A stretch of 64,000 bases of DNA, taken from Babesia bovis T2Bo (lineage: Eukaryota > Apicomplexa > Aconoidasida > Piroplasmida > Babesiidae). Made by a program: the position numbers and the translations under genes. The stretch's first letter is position 1, and every line of letters begins with the position of its first letter. The stretch lies in NCBI RefSeq assembly GCF_000165395.2, contig NC_010575.1, positions 2,403,001 through 2,467,000 on the forward strand, in the 5' to 3' direction. Positions 1 through 10,542 of this stretch are shown here, in pieces. Under the pieces are notes generated by a model. The model ran no database searches. It saw nothing but the letters and a program-made list of their open reading frames with translations, and was not told the origin of the DNA.

Positions 1-634
1 GAAGCGTGATTAGAGACAACATCTCCCACACCGTACACGACCCGCGTCATATTACAATGTGCATGACTATAAAAACTTCAACGAGACTGTAAACAACGAT
101 GCCACGCAAACGCGTAGGCAACACCCTCTGGTGCGATGTGAGAGAGAGAGACAACAATAAACACACCTAACGAAAAATGTAAACAAAGAGTAATATAACA
201 GAATAAACCATGCACAAATGAAAACAGAATACAATAGTACAGAGTGTGGGTACTACTACAACACCGTTGTAAATCGGGCCACTAATAGACACACGACACA
301 GCGTCACGGGAGCACTCCTGGGTATAGCAAGAATCAACATGAATGCAGCCAAATATACATTTATCATACACACACATTCAACCTTAGCCACGGAATAAAC
401 GGTGCCAGGGGTGCCCAGTACGCAAACACATACGCCATATAGTACATGTGACACACCTGCATTATCACCAAAATTACACCACGAAGCAAATGTGTAAATA
501 ATATCATGTTCTATTATAAATAAGTGTTTTGTCACCGTGGTTTCTAGTGAATGTGCCACTGTTTAGTAAAGTTCAAGTGTAAGGTACCCTAAAGACCTCA
601 GAGGCGTAGCCCTAAAATGAACTGTAACGATAAC
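1..634. other. Gene-poor left edge
   Basis: No convincing gene is seen in these 634 bases. Open frames of 74 and 130 codons overlap each other on opposite strands; the antisense one is rich in Cys, Val and Ile from low-complexity DNA and resembles nothing I know. The stretch lies downstream of the phosphatase gene on the minus strand and probably holds its 3' UTR. Confidence 0.5.
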
Positions 635-2230
635 TCACGTTTTAATCAATGCTTCCAATACCGATTTGTTGCCAGCGGTACCTAAAACAGAAGCAACGAC
701 TTCGTTTAAAGTAAACTTCTTGGCCAGAACATCACGTACATCATCCGATGCCCAGCACTCTTCAAGCAAACGAACAATCTGGCCAAATTCATATAAACCA
801 TCTTGACCAGTGATCTTAGATAAATCATCTACATTTGGAGTAGTACTGCATAGCATATCAGCACGGCCGTCGTTGACAAAGGGCTGAGCACCCTGCCATG
901 GACGAATCCAAACCCCGTTGTCAGGGTTATTCAAAAATGATAATAAGGAGTTGTCAAAAAACACAACACGCTCCAATGGCCACCCAAAAATAGACAGATC
1001 CTTCTTTAAGTAATATTGAGGAACTGCGTCATCACGGTGATGATTCCCAATGCCTAACGAACTCGCACGGAAGCTGAATAAGGATGTTGGAGTAGGACGA
1101 ACCTCACAACTGTCCCTGTAGAACCGCACGGAGCTCTTGATGACCTCGCGATCTGGGTCAATAGCGTGAAGTATGGCATTGGCATAATGACGGGTGCCAG
1201 CAGTGTAAAGTGCTACGGTGTACCTCGAAGAGTTTGACTTGAGGTACCTGAAAAATTCAAGAACACCAGGGCGAAGTGATACCTGCATAGTAGGATGTAC
1301 GGTAAAACCAATCACACCAGGATTGGTCTGCTGCTGGTGAGGCAACGTACCGTTGTCCTCGTGTTCAACAATGTTCACCAAATAGTCGTGCTGCTCAGCA
1401 GGACGGTCATGCATATGGATTAATGTCTCATCAAGATCAAGAACAACCAACACCTTTGGCCGGTTGCTCTCAGTAGGTATATCGGATGGCCGATCATTAA
1501 AGTCCGATACCTGGCGCATGCATTTGAATACGGGGTTACGCTCCAAATGGTCACGTAAACCGCCGTAACGAATAAAATGATTACGGTTAAAACGAATTAC
1601 CTGTGAAGGAATCATAGTAGAATCGTTGATCGCTTCACCGGATATCAGCAGGCGCATAGATGTTGTCTGCAACTGAGGTGTACAGTCAATGTAACGAGAT
1701 AAAAGACCCGTCATGCCCTCAAGAGTAATGCCCAAGGAGTCTTGGTCAGTAGGTTCCAGGTCATCTGAGTAATCCGAGCTCTCATCGAGGTCATCCAAAT
1801 AGAAACTGTCGTTGTCAGATGTTGGTGTCAATGTAGATACTTCACAAATACCGTCGCATTCGTCGTGAACACCGCCATTAACGGTACTGTAGCTGCAATC
1901 AGGATTGGAATGATACGCAGACCTGGGATTGCCCATAGGGTCACCGAAACCGCATTCTTTAGAGTTTAACGGTGAATCACCGTCGGGATATGCCGATATA
2001 TTGCTCTTGGAATGGCCACCCAAAAGGTCGACGCCTTTCATGGATGTACCGTCAAAAAGGTCGTCATCAGATACAGTAGTGTCAGTCTCCATGGATATCA
2101 TGTAAGTATCATCGTGATTCTCCAATGAACAAGAAGGAGGACTATCAATGCAGTCACCAGGTGAACGGATTGTATCTAAAGAACCATGTTCATTTGTATA
2201 TAAGTCAACAGGACAAGAAGTCTTCGCCAT
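635..2230 (-). CDS. FCP1/SCP-like (NIF domain) protein phosphatase
   Basis: A 531-residue protein with a C-terminal phosphatase domain of the HAD superfamily. The catalytic motif DLDET (DxDxT type) is at residues 265-269, followed by a second conserved block YTAGTRHYA near 342-350 and the acid motif region VVFFDN further on, as in TFIIF-associated CTD phosphatases and NLI-interacting-factor-like phosphatases. Known relatives remove phosphate from serine in the RNA polymerase II tail or other nuclear and membrane targets. The N-terminal ~240 residues are rich in Asp, Ser and Glu and look disordered. No BRCT domain or membrane segment is evident, so it is closer to the SCP type than to full FCP1. 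The start is an ATG with only non-coding DNA upstream. An alternative C-terminus is possible: a GTGAGT...TTTTAG segment of 27 nt begins inside the last codon and would replace the stop with a short extra tail. Confidence 0.88.
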   Translation of the reverse strand: MAKTSCPVDLYTNEHGSLDTIRSPGDCIDSPPSCSLENHDDTYMISMETDTTVSDDDLFDGTSMKGVDLLGGHSKSNISAYPDGDSPLNSKECGFGDPMGNPRSAYHSNPDCSYSTVNGGVHDECDGICEVSTLTPTSDNDSFYLDDLDESSDYSDDLEPTDQDSLGITLEGMTGLLSRYIDCTPQLQTTSMRLLISGEAINDSTMIPSQVIRFNRNHFIRYGGLRDHLERNPVFKCMRQVSDFNDRPSDIPTESNRPKVLVVLDLDETLIHMHDRPAEQHDYLVNIVEHEDNGTLPHQQQTNPGVIGFTVHPTMQVSLRPGVLEFFRYLKSNSSRYTVALYTAGTRHYANAILHAIDPDREVIKSSVRFYRDSCEVRPTPTSLFSFRASSLGIGNHHRDDAVPQYYLKKDLSIFGWPLERVVFFDNSLLSFLNNPDNGVWIRPWQGAQPFVNDGRADMLCSTTPNVDDLSKITGQDGLYEFGQIVRLLEECWASDDVRDVLAKKFTLNEVVASVLGTAGNKSVLEALIKT

Positions 2231-3583
2231 CGTAAAAAAGACCTAATCAAAAGTGATCGATAAAATTATCCACGCCCGTATATCAGTGTTCCACACATCT
2301 AAACGTCAGTTGTAACAATAAAAGTTAAATCCAAAAATATATACAACGAAAATATTCCAGATCCCGTATGGAAACGGGCACTTTCTCACAGTAATTCACC
2401 TGATATTGAAAAATTAGGTATATTACCGAAGAATAATAACGATATAATGACACAAGGGCGAAAATTTTTTCGAAGAAAAAGACTCGAGGTGATACTCAAC
2501 AGCAGCCCGGGTGAGCTATTTGCCACAATCAACGAAACTCCTGAAACAATGTGCACCAAATGTAATGATGCATTAATCTACCATTCATCGAACGGCTGTA
2601 GACAAACTTTTGAAGTAGATGTGTCAAGAGTAGAGCATCAAACGCGATACGTAAAATGTGTGAAAACAAGCGATAAATAATCACAGAAAATGATAAATGT
2701 GTAGAGCACTGTGAACGGAAAACGCTCAATAAGCACACAAGGTGTAACCTTTCACTCACCCAGAATATATAAAACGATTTATGGCACCGATGCACAATAA
2801 CAGATTTAGGCGGACTCGGGTGCAAGCCCACACATCAACGCCCAATCTAAGAAAACAACGTAAAACTTGTATAACATTAATTAGACACATGCATATTCAA
2901 CATTAAATCCTATTTCATACTAGAAGCCGAGAAGATTACGAGTACATAAGTGGTCAGTAATAGTACCCTCCAACACAACACTAATTTAGGGTACATAGAC
3001 AACTATTTATAAGCACACACCTTTACACATCAGTTGAGAACGTTACGTTCTATACAAGTGCCAACTTATATAAATGAATATAACATAGACCCTGATTATT
3101 CATGCCGCCCACGGGCGTCTCCTTCAAGGGGCATAGTGACTAACATCTCTGCTCCAACTTAATAAATAGGTTCAAAACCCGGGATACTAAACAGTTATTA
3201 TGAAATCAGGCCGCCACCTCTTTTTGGAAACTGTAACTAACAGCGTTCAAGAAGTCATCCACAAACCATCTCCATGGATAACACGAATTGGATGTAATCA
3301 TTGAATATGAATAGAATGATATAACTATAATTACTACGTAGAGTCCCATCTGTGTCTACAGACAGCTTGCTAATGTCACTCCATAGATACCATCACAAAG
3401 TAATGTAACTAGCCATAATATAGTGGATTGAACTTTAAAATTTTTTTAATAAGTTAAATATATCTTGGTTAATAACTATATAATTATGGTGTTACCTTAG
3501 ATATTTGCAACACACTTGATAGAATCGGGGCATTACGCGCTATAAGGTTTTATATTTCGTATATTAACACCAAACATACAAAA
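2231..3583. other. Divergent intergenic region
   Basis: These 1.35 kb separate the minus-strand phosphatase from the plus-strand ankyrin-methyltransferase gene and should hold both promoters. A 77-codon open frame (2447-2680, +) with four Cys in CxxC-like spacing and a 41-codon basic frame (2781-2906, +) are present. Neither has recognised homology and no in-frame splice joins them, so I do not call them genes. A GC-rich folded block at 3102-3134 is listed separately. Confidence 0.5.
3102..3134. other. Compact multi-stem inverted-repeat block
   Basis: An outer 5-bp stem (ATGCC at 3102-3106 with GGCAT at 3130-3134) encloses two perfect small hairpins: GCCC-ac-GGGC (3107-3116) and CCTT-c-AAGG (3121-3129). 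It stands out as a GC-rich island in AT-rich DNA. It may be a small structured RNA or a DNA regulatory site; it matches no RNA family I know. Confidence 0.3.
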
Positions 3584-5186
3584 ATGGATGACGTGACTTC
3601 CGATGATAATATAGATTTCAATGAGGAATGGTTGTATTCCCTGAGAGCAAACGAAGTCATAGAAGCCGTTGATATTCTCAAGGAAAGATTGATAACAAAT
3701 GTAAACGTTGCTGATTGCAATGGAAATAGCGCATTACATTATTGTGCAGCCAACAATTTGGCACAGGCAATTATATTTCTCCTTAAAGAGTGCAAAGTGG
3801 ATTACTGCCGCCCTAACCATAGTGGCAATACCCCGCTTCAATGGGCTGTCCAGACAAATAGCATTGACGCAGTTAGGGAAATACTAAAGCACGACTATGA
3901 TGTACATCGGGAGGAGTACACTAGTAGAGAAGGCATATCTATGTATGGTACATTCCAGGCAACAGCACTGAAGGAAGAGTACAAATTAGACGAGGAAACT
4001 AAGAGGTATTACAATATAGTACAATTCCCACCAGGATATGCACAGAATAACAGGATACATATTTTAATACCAAATATATTTGGGAAAAGTATACTGAACG
4101 ACGCATTCAACGCATCGGATCAGAATATATTGTTAGCCATACTTGAACACCCCGTGGCATATGCCATTGATGAATGCATAGCAGCAAAGGAAGAAGCTGG
4201 TTTGGAAAGAGTAGATGTTAACGGTATCAGCGGAGTTGTACATGCCTTTATTTTCAAGCCCATAAAACAAATAGTTAAGGCCAGGGAATTAGAAATTAAG
4301 CATACACAAATTTTAAATGAACGAAATGCTGAAATGGACCATAGCGGTGAAGTTATATGGGAAACTGATCTTGTTGCATCGCAATGGCTCGCTGAACTGG
4401 CAAAAGAGGGTAAATTTGAAGGAAGGCGGGTCTTGCAATTAGGGTCTGGCTGTGGTCTGTCAGGAATAGCACTCTACCTTGCTAGCCTCGAGCATCGTAA
4501 GCTACCGATGATATTGATATTCACGGATGTATGTGATACCACCATGTCTAATTTGCATTTCAATATCCAGTTGAATGAAATGCAAGGTAAATCTGGAGTG
4601 TCAATACTCTCGTTGGACTGGACAAAGCCATCCACATGGCCAATGGATGGAAATGGTAACCTCCAAACCTTTGATATAATCATTGGAAGTGACCTAGTAT
4701 ACGACTCTCACTTGGTACAACCATTGTCGAATACAATTAACCACTTACTGGAAAGAAAGAAGGGTGAACTGCTATATGTCTATAGGCAAGCAAGGGACGG
4801 GTCTAAACTGATTCCAGAAGCGTAAGTTTTGCATAGATTTTAGACATGTGTCACGACTGTTGGTTGCACAATTGAGTCAATGGTCCGTATTAGATCATAT
4901 CCCGATGATACTACAACGAGTGTGAACGATAAAATCTGTGTGTTGATGCCTGCAGTGTCTATAGAAACGATCTATATCCTTAGATAAAGTCTCCATAGCA
5001 AATGTGTAAACATGATATAATACCATTTACAGGTTGAGGCATATTGGTCTAGAAGTGCAATCAGTGAAAGCGCCGGTAAAATACCAAGATAACCCATTGA
5101 AATCACAAGACAAAAACGTGTTGGATGCATTCTTCCCTGAATTGGGGGCTGATGATTTCACCATAATACACGCGCGCAGGAGATAG
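3584..5186 (+). CDS. Ankyrin-repeat / METTL21-type methyltransferase fusion
   Basis: Two exons: 3584-4821 and 5033-5186, with a 211-nt intron (GTAAGT...TTACAG, phase 2), giving 463 residues. Residues ~40-115 hold ankyrin repeats (motifs GNSALHYCA and GNTPLQWAV). Residues ~260-430 are a seven-beta-strand methyltransferase: the SAM-binding motif I VLQLGSGCGLSGIAL near residue 282, preceded by the family hallmark VIWETD, and the DxxY motif in GSDLVYD near residue 365. The combination of E/D-x-x-Y and motif I points to the METTL21/FAM86 group of protein lysine methyltransferases. The second exon supplies the end of the domain; without it the frame stops right after the DGSKLIPE segment, so the join is well supported. 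The substrate cannot be told from sequence. The next gene starts 96 bases downstream on the same strand. Confidence 0.85.
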
Positions 5187-5282
5187 ACCAATAAACATTG
5201 CAACTATACAGAGATAATTCGGCGAAATGGAAATATATATCGCATTGACACGTGAATGTGTAATTGATTAACGCTGGCAACA

Positions 5283-6296
5283 ATGTTTGAGAACTTGCTC
5301 AACTTTGTTGCAGGTGGCGGCCATTCCGCTGAAGAAACGACGAATACAGATGCTGCACGAAGACGAAATAGTCGACGTCTAACGGGATCTAGAGGCAATG
5401 GTAACACTCACCAGGATGGACACGTTGATAATAAAATCAATGACATGTTACACATCGCACAAACAGAAGAAAGAGTATCACGATATCTTGAACAAATACA
5501 GCAAGATCATGCAACGGGGAGGTTCCAACGTCTAGATACTGATAAATCATCTATGCAAAAGCAAAAATCATGGGAATACCTACATAAACCAAAGTCACAC
5601 AACAGACATGTATACTTTGGAGGAGCGCCTTTAGGCCAGTGTATAGAAATAATTAACATGAAACGGCGCGAAGCAGTGATATTAAAAGAAAAACAAGTTA
5701 TCCTAAAGGAATTAGAAGATAGAGAAGCTGAAATCGATGAGCTCATGGAAAAACAAACCACAGATTTTCAAAAGTTTGAAGTGGCACTCGGGAAGGCATT
5801 GGGACTGGGTGGCGGATGCGCTATACTTGCAGACCTGTTGAACAGGCATTGCACTAAGATGATGCGCCAATTTTTCAAACGGATGCGGCGTAAACAAATA
5901 CATAAGCTGGAGGGTACCATCGAGAGGCAGGCGGAGATTATCCGACAGAAGCACAAGCTGGCTGTTATGGTTATCGCAAGAATGGTTGATAAATCATTAT
6001 TGACCCCAATGAAAGAAGCGTTGGTACACTGGAGGTGTAGTCGTGGCAATAAGCCTATGCCAAGTGCGACATTTAAAGGCTTTAAGTATGCTGAGGTACT
6101 GAAGGGAGAAAAACCAGCTATGAAGAAATCATGGAAAAGGGGATCTAACAAACCAACTGAAAATTTAGTAAGTCTGCTCACTAGTGTAATCATGACACCC
6201 CAGGCATCAGTAGAGGAGTCATTGCTAACCAGACTAGAGAATTTAGTGGCCGAAGAGATGCAAATGCTAACCACAACAAGGCTAGTGGAGCCTTAA
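5283..6296 (+). CDS. Coiled-coil protein of unknown function
   Basis: A 337-residue soluble protein that I do not recognise. The first ~50 residues are low-complexity with an Arg-rich patch (RRRNSRRL). Residues ~115-165 are highly charged and helical (EKQVILKELEDREAEIDEL), a probable coiled coil. Residues ~175-260 form a basic helical region with a Gly-rich turn (GLGGG). No signal peptide or membrane segment is seen. The ATG lies 96 bases after the stop of the methyltransferase gene. Its TAA stop overlaps by two bases the TAA of the convergent minus-strand gene inside the palindrome CTTAAG. Confidence 0.75.
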   Translation: MFENLLNFVAGGGHSAEETTNTDAARRRNSRRLTGSRGNGNTHQDGHVDNKINDMLHIAQTEERVSRYLEQIQQDHATGRFQRLDTDKSSMQKQKSWEYLHKPKSHNRHVYFGGAPLGQCIEIINMKRREAVILKEKQVILKELEDREAEIDELMEKQTTDFQKFEVALGKALGLGGGCAILADLLNRHCTKMMRQFFKRMRRKQIHKLEGTIERQAEIIRQKHKLAVMVIARMVDKSLLTPMKEALVHWRCSRGNKPMPSATFKGFKYAEVLKGEKPAMKKSWKRGSNKPTENLVSLLTSVIMTPQASVEESLLTRLENLVAEEMQMLTTTRLVEP

Positions 6297-7464
6297 GGGA
6301 GCGTAAGTGCTTCTTGGAGAACTGCAGCAATTTGTATGCGGGATTTGCAACCGTCCAACCGTTCCTTCAAATATGCGTAAGCTTTGGCCTCCATGGGATC
6401 CAAAGTAAATTGCAATCCGTTTGAACTGTCAGTCACACGTAATGTGCTACGTGTATTACCTAGGGTGTATTCATATACAATATGGTTATCGCCTTCTTCC
6501 AAAACTTTCAAAGGGCTGGCGTCCAGTGCCGATACTAAACGATTAAGATCATCGAGTCTGCCTAATATGAGTTAAAATAGCTTAGGGTCTACCTTTTATG
6601 CGATATTGATTCATCCGTGAAATCTGATAAACTCGTGCCTTTAGGAAGGTCGACCTTAGTAGTAACCTTCAATTCATCTATGCGCTTGAGAGCTTTTGCG
6701 ATATCGTTGTCCACACTGTCCAACAAACGAGCGTTTTCTATTAGACCCCCTTCCAGCTCCCTGTTGCGATCCAAAAGTTCGTCACGTTTAGCATGCTGAT
6801 CGACAATGAGGTTGTTTTGGTATTCCGTCTCGCCACCAAAAAACTTGTGATTACTCTCTGCTAGCAGCGATAAACCCTCGAGAAACAATATGGCGTCAGA
6901 AGCATCATTTTGCATATCACTAATAGCACTAGACAGCTCCTTCTCGAGTAGACGCTTTCCCTCTTCATCCAGTGTTGTATCAATGGCCTATTAAAATGTG
7001 GTAAACGGGATCATGAATTAATCTGGATAACAGTACTGCAAACAACTAGAGTATATATCTCGAGAAATAGATAAAGTTTTAATTACGATACATAGCATAT
7101 TCGCATGACATCAGCACATAAGAATCATTACTAAAAATCACTGAGAATGGAATAAATGCAAGAGGAACACTTTGCACTAACATACCTTGAGAGAGCTCAA
7201 ATCACTTTCGCCTTCAGAGGGTTGTAGCAATGCAATAATGGAATCTAACTCTGATAGTAGAGCCCTGTATGCGACTATTTCATACAACGTAAAAATGCCA
7301 TACCTGTACGTGCCAACAAGACCAGTGGCGTCGGTACTTCCATTACCTAAATTCAAAGGTCAAACATGTTACACATGGTCTATACACATACCTATAGAAT
7401 CTAACAAAGCGGAAAGACGAGTTCGAGATTCACGCAAAGAAGGAAGGTAACCCTCTTTACCCAT
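6293..7464 (-). CDS. Five-exon coiled-coil protein, possibly kinetochore-like
   Basis: Reconstructed from frame-consistent splice sites: exons 7392-7464, 7304-7346, 7186-7264, 6593-6987 and 6557-6293, with introns of 45, 39, 198 and 35 nt, all GT...AG; total 284 residues. The first ~80 residues are helical, residues ~90-190 are a long charged coiled coil with heptad-like spacing (ESNHKFFGGE, RDELLDRNRELEGGL, VDNDIAKALKRIDELK), and the last ~70 residues form a compact domain with alternating beta and helix elements (HIVYEYTLGN, STLRVTDSSNGLQFTLDP). A coiled coil followed by a small C-terminal globular domain is the architecture of kinetochore subunits such as Spc24/Spc25 and Csm1, but this is only an architectural likeness. 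The start ATG gives a good context and faces the AsnRS gene across a ~200-bp divergent promoter. Confidence 0.75.
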
Positions 7465-7714
7465 TATGAAGAGTGCACATCGCCCACAAAAAATAGCAGT
7501 TAGACAAGATAAACACGATAGTATTCACCGATATTAATTCAATCCCATATCTATTAAGCATTTGTGGCAGCTTTTTGCATCCTGTATACACCTAAAACTG
7601 GCACTAACCTACGGTGTACTGACTGGGGCAGTAAGTGCAAAAGAACGCAACATACCTTCTATGTTACTTATAATCAAGAATATATTAAGATACCCACTGT
7701 ACAGCTACAACAAA

Positions 7715-9532
7715 ATGGCGTCCCTAACAACAGGAATGCCTACACAGGCCTTAGTTAAGGCAGCACTTGAAAAATCGAAAATTGTCGAAACAAAACAGCC
7801 GAAATATGAAAGAATAGGATACCTACTGTCGTCATTGTTGAAAGGAGTGAAAAGAGAGACTATCTCAGCCCATCTTACTAAACTATACGGACAAACTGAT
7901 TTGGGTGACGCCCGAGATGTCCATGATGGAATGCGTCCGATTCCATTCACTAGCTTCGAAGAAGTCAAGTCATCAGGTAAAGCTGATATACCTATGATAT
8001 CAGTTGCTGGGTGGTGTAAAACTGTACGTATGCAAAACGCGGGAAAACTGGGATTCGTGATTTTAAACGACGGTAGCTGCAAAGCTGATTTGCAAGTAGT
8101 TGTACACGAGGGAGCTATTGGCCACCAAGCTGTGGACAAGTGCACTTCAGGTACAACTATTGCTATAAGAGGTACACTAGTCGAGAGACCATCAAAACCT
8201 GGCTCCTTCGAAGGGAAGGAAAAGGAAGAAACACTCGAAGATGTAGCACGCAAGTACGAAGTACACGTTGCCCCCCTGGAAGGCCACTATTTGGAAGTCA
8301 TCGGTGAAAACTTCGATGCTGCCAAGTATCCAATCGCCAAGAAGTATATCACACAGGAATTCCTGCGTGAAGTTGCACATCTAAGACCAAGGAGCTACTT
8401 CATCAGTTCCGTCATGCGTGTGAGGAGTGCTTTGGCGATGGCCACGCATATATATTTCCAGAGGCTGGGATGTATATACCTGCACACGCCACTTATCACT
8501 ACCACCGACTGTGAAGGTGCTGGAGAACTGTTCCAAGTGACCACTATGTTGGAAGACTGTAAGACGTTGGGTGACCTGGCCAAAAAAATGACGGCTCATG
8601 GAGACCCAAAGAAAGCTAAAATCTTAGAAGAGATGGAAATGGACTACAAGAAGGATTTCTTTAAACGCAAGGCGTACCTCACTTGCAGTGGGCAGTTATC
8701 AGCAGAGAACTACGCATGCTCCATGGGAAAGGTATATACATTTGGGCCTACTTTCCGTGCTGAGCACAGCCACACCTCAAGGCATTTGGCAGAATTCTGG
8801 ATGGTGGAACCTGAAATCGACTTTTGCGATCTAGCAAAAAACATGGACATTGCAGAAGAGTACGTGCAATTTGCCATTAAGTATGCCTTGGACCACTGTC
8901 TGGATGATCTACTTTATCTTGAAAGCATTGGAGATAAGGGGCTAGTAGACAGCTTACGCTCATTTGCAACTGAAAAGTTTGTCCGTATAACATACACAGA
9001 TGTTATCGATATCCTGATGCAACATGAAGCTGATTTCCAGGCAGGCCGTGTTGAGATAGACAGTGCCCAATGCAAGAGGGAAGATGGATCTGAACCCAGG
9101 AAAACCGCATTTGAAAATCATGTTGAATGGGGAATTGACCTATCGAGTGAACACGAACGTTTTATCGCTGAAGCTGTATTCAAGAAGCCGACTATTATAT
9201 ACAACTACCCCGCCAAAATAAAGGCATTCTACATGCGTAGGAACGATGATGGCAAGACATGCGCTGCTATGGATGTGATTGTACCACGATTCGGCGAATT
9301 GGTTGGTGGATCACAGCGTGAAGAGAGGCGTGACGTACTAGAGGATTCCATTAAGCAGAACGGCCTGTGCATGGATGACTACACATGGTACATGGACCTC
9401 CGTACATACGGATCAATACCTCATTCAGGATTCGGTCTTGGATTCGAAAGGTTGGTCATGCTGGTTACAGGCGTTTCCAACATCAGGGATGTAATCCCAT
9501 TCCCACGTTACGTAGGCAAGGCCGATTTCTAA
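7715..9532 (+). CDS. Asparagine--tRNA ligase (class II)
   Basis: Cytosolic-type asparaginyl-tRNA synthetase, 605 residues from the ATG at 7715. An OB-fold anticodon-binding domain (residues ~100-200, with ISVAGWCKTVRMQ) precedes the class II core: TTTDCEGAGELFQVT, motif 2 TFRAEHSHTSRHLAEFW with its catalytic Arg (~345), and motif 3 GFGLGFERLVM (~570) followed by RDVIPFPR. These residues distinguish AsnRS from AspRS. The enzyme charges tRNA-Asn with asparagine. The frame stays open upstream to a second ATG at 7661, which would add 18 residues (MLLIIKNILRYPLYSYNK), hydrophobic and basic like an organelle leader. The 7715 ATG has the stronger context (acaaaATGg). Piroplasms may need the enzyme in more than one compartment, so both starts could be used. 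Confidence 0.96.
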   Translation: MASLTTGMPTQALVKAALEKSKIVETKQPKYERIGYLLSSLLKGVKRETISAHLTKLYGQTDLGDARDVHDGMRPIPFTSFEEVKSSGKADIPMISVAGWCKTVRMQNAGKLGFVILNDGSCKADLQVVVHEGAIGHQAVDKCTSGTTIAIRGTLVERPSKPGSFEGKEKEETLEDVARKYEVHVAPLEGHYLEVIGENFDAAKYPIAKKYITQEFLREVAHLRPRSYFISSVMRVRSALAMATHIYFQRLGCIYLHTPLITTTDCEGAGELFQVTTMLEDCKTLGDLAKKMTAHGDPKKAKILEEMEMDYKKDFFKRKAYLTCSGQLSAENYACSMGKVYTFGPTFRAEHSHTSRHLAEFWMVEPEIDFCDLAKNMDIAEEYVQFAIKYALDHCLDDLLYLESIGDKGLVDSLRSFATEKFVRITYTDVIDILMQHEADFQAGRVEIDSAQCKREDGSEPRKTAFENHVEWGIDLSSEHERFIAEAVFKKPTIIYNYPAKIKAFYMRRNDDGKTCAAMDVIVPRFGELVGGSQREERRDVLEDSIKQNGLCMDDYTWYMDLRTYGSIPHSGFGLGFERLVMLVTGVSNIRDVIPFPRYVGKADF

Positions 9533-10542
9533 GTTTTTAACCAAAAAGGCGCATTAATTTTGTATATATAATTTGATGTTGAAATGCATAAATGAGTGTA
9601 AATGCTAGCAGCTGTATTTGTCGAATCTAAAACATTAGGTTCCGCTAATGTGTCCGTATTGCTACACATTACGAATAGAACTTTAGAAATGTATATAGAG
9701 AAGATGGTATATTTGTACGATATATCCAATGACAATAGAGTGTCAAAATTTCATGTTATTACCATAGAATACAATCCATAACTCAATAAGGGAAAGAAAA
9801 AAAATAGGCACATTAATTGTCTTCACAAAAAAGGAGTGTAGCAGCTCTAATGAATGTATCAAAAACCTTGCTTGCGCATGCTAGAAGAAGTAGTTGTATA
9901 TTTAAAAGAAAGAATCATGATGTCGAGTTGATTATATACACACGCCAATCTATATTTGAGTTCTTTTGACCATCGGTGGCGTAACAACTCTTTTTAGTAT
10001 CAAACCAACAATATACACTACATTTCTACTATATGCCGTAATTAGATTAAAAGAGAATGAATAATGATTGCTCGGTATTATGTTACATGGATGTTGTAAC
10101 TAAATGTGACAACTAATAATAGAGAAGTGCGTAGAGAGTATTGATAATTTTCAACCAGTATTGTGAACGTCTAGCGTAACGATTTATATCAAGTATTCAT
10201 TCTTCCAGTGTGTATGTAGTGGGCAAATAGAATGATGTGTATAAGGCGATGTGTTGTGTTGGGAATGGAGATATATCTTACTTACAGATCTATTGATAGA
10301 AGATAATCTCTTTAGTTGCATATTTACCGGAACGTGTGGAATATTGAATGTTTAAAACATCTTGAATATTCTTTGATCCACAGCTGGCTTGCTCCTTTTG
10401 TGGCATTATATCATACGTTATTTTAGCAGACTCGGAATTGCCTGTATTTTGGCTGCTCTAAAGTTAAAATAATGTAGATTATTTATGTTCATATCATTGT
10501 GATATCTTCTACCATTGGGTTTTGTTTGTTTAGTGAATCAGA
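9533..10542. other. Intergenic, no gene seen
   Basis: About 1 kb of AT-rich DNA between AsnRS and the transporter gene. Only short spurious frames occur. It should contain the AsnRS 3' UTR and the transporter promoter; no repeat or RNA gene was recognised. Confidence 0.5.

Noticed and set aside
167..559. 130-codon minus-strand frame downstream of the phosphatase
   Set aside because: Low-complexity Cys/Val/Ile composition, no recognised homology, overlapped by an opposite-strand frame; more likely untranslated 3' DNA.
2447..2680. 77-codon frame with CxxC-like Cys
   Set aside because: No recognisable zinc-binding fold, no in-frame splice to the basic frame at 2781-2906, and no clear promoter distinction.
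3160..3190. GGTTCAAAACCC resembling a tRNA T-loop
   Set aside because: The flanking bases do not form a 5-bp T stem and no D or anticodon arm is found upstream.
4822..5032. Extra middle exon within the methyltransferase intron
   Set aside because: A short open stretch after an early TTTTAG exists but needs a poor donor, and the direct join gives a natural LIPEALRHIGLEV sequence.
7187..7450. 87-codon plus-strand frame
   Set aside because: It lies antisense to the first three exons of the five-exon minus-strand gene, whose splice phases agree.
7562..7660. Further N-terminal extension of AsnRS with a signal-like segment
   Set aside because: It would start from TTG; there is no ATG before 7661 in this frame, so it is unlikely to be translated without an unseen upstream exon.
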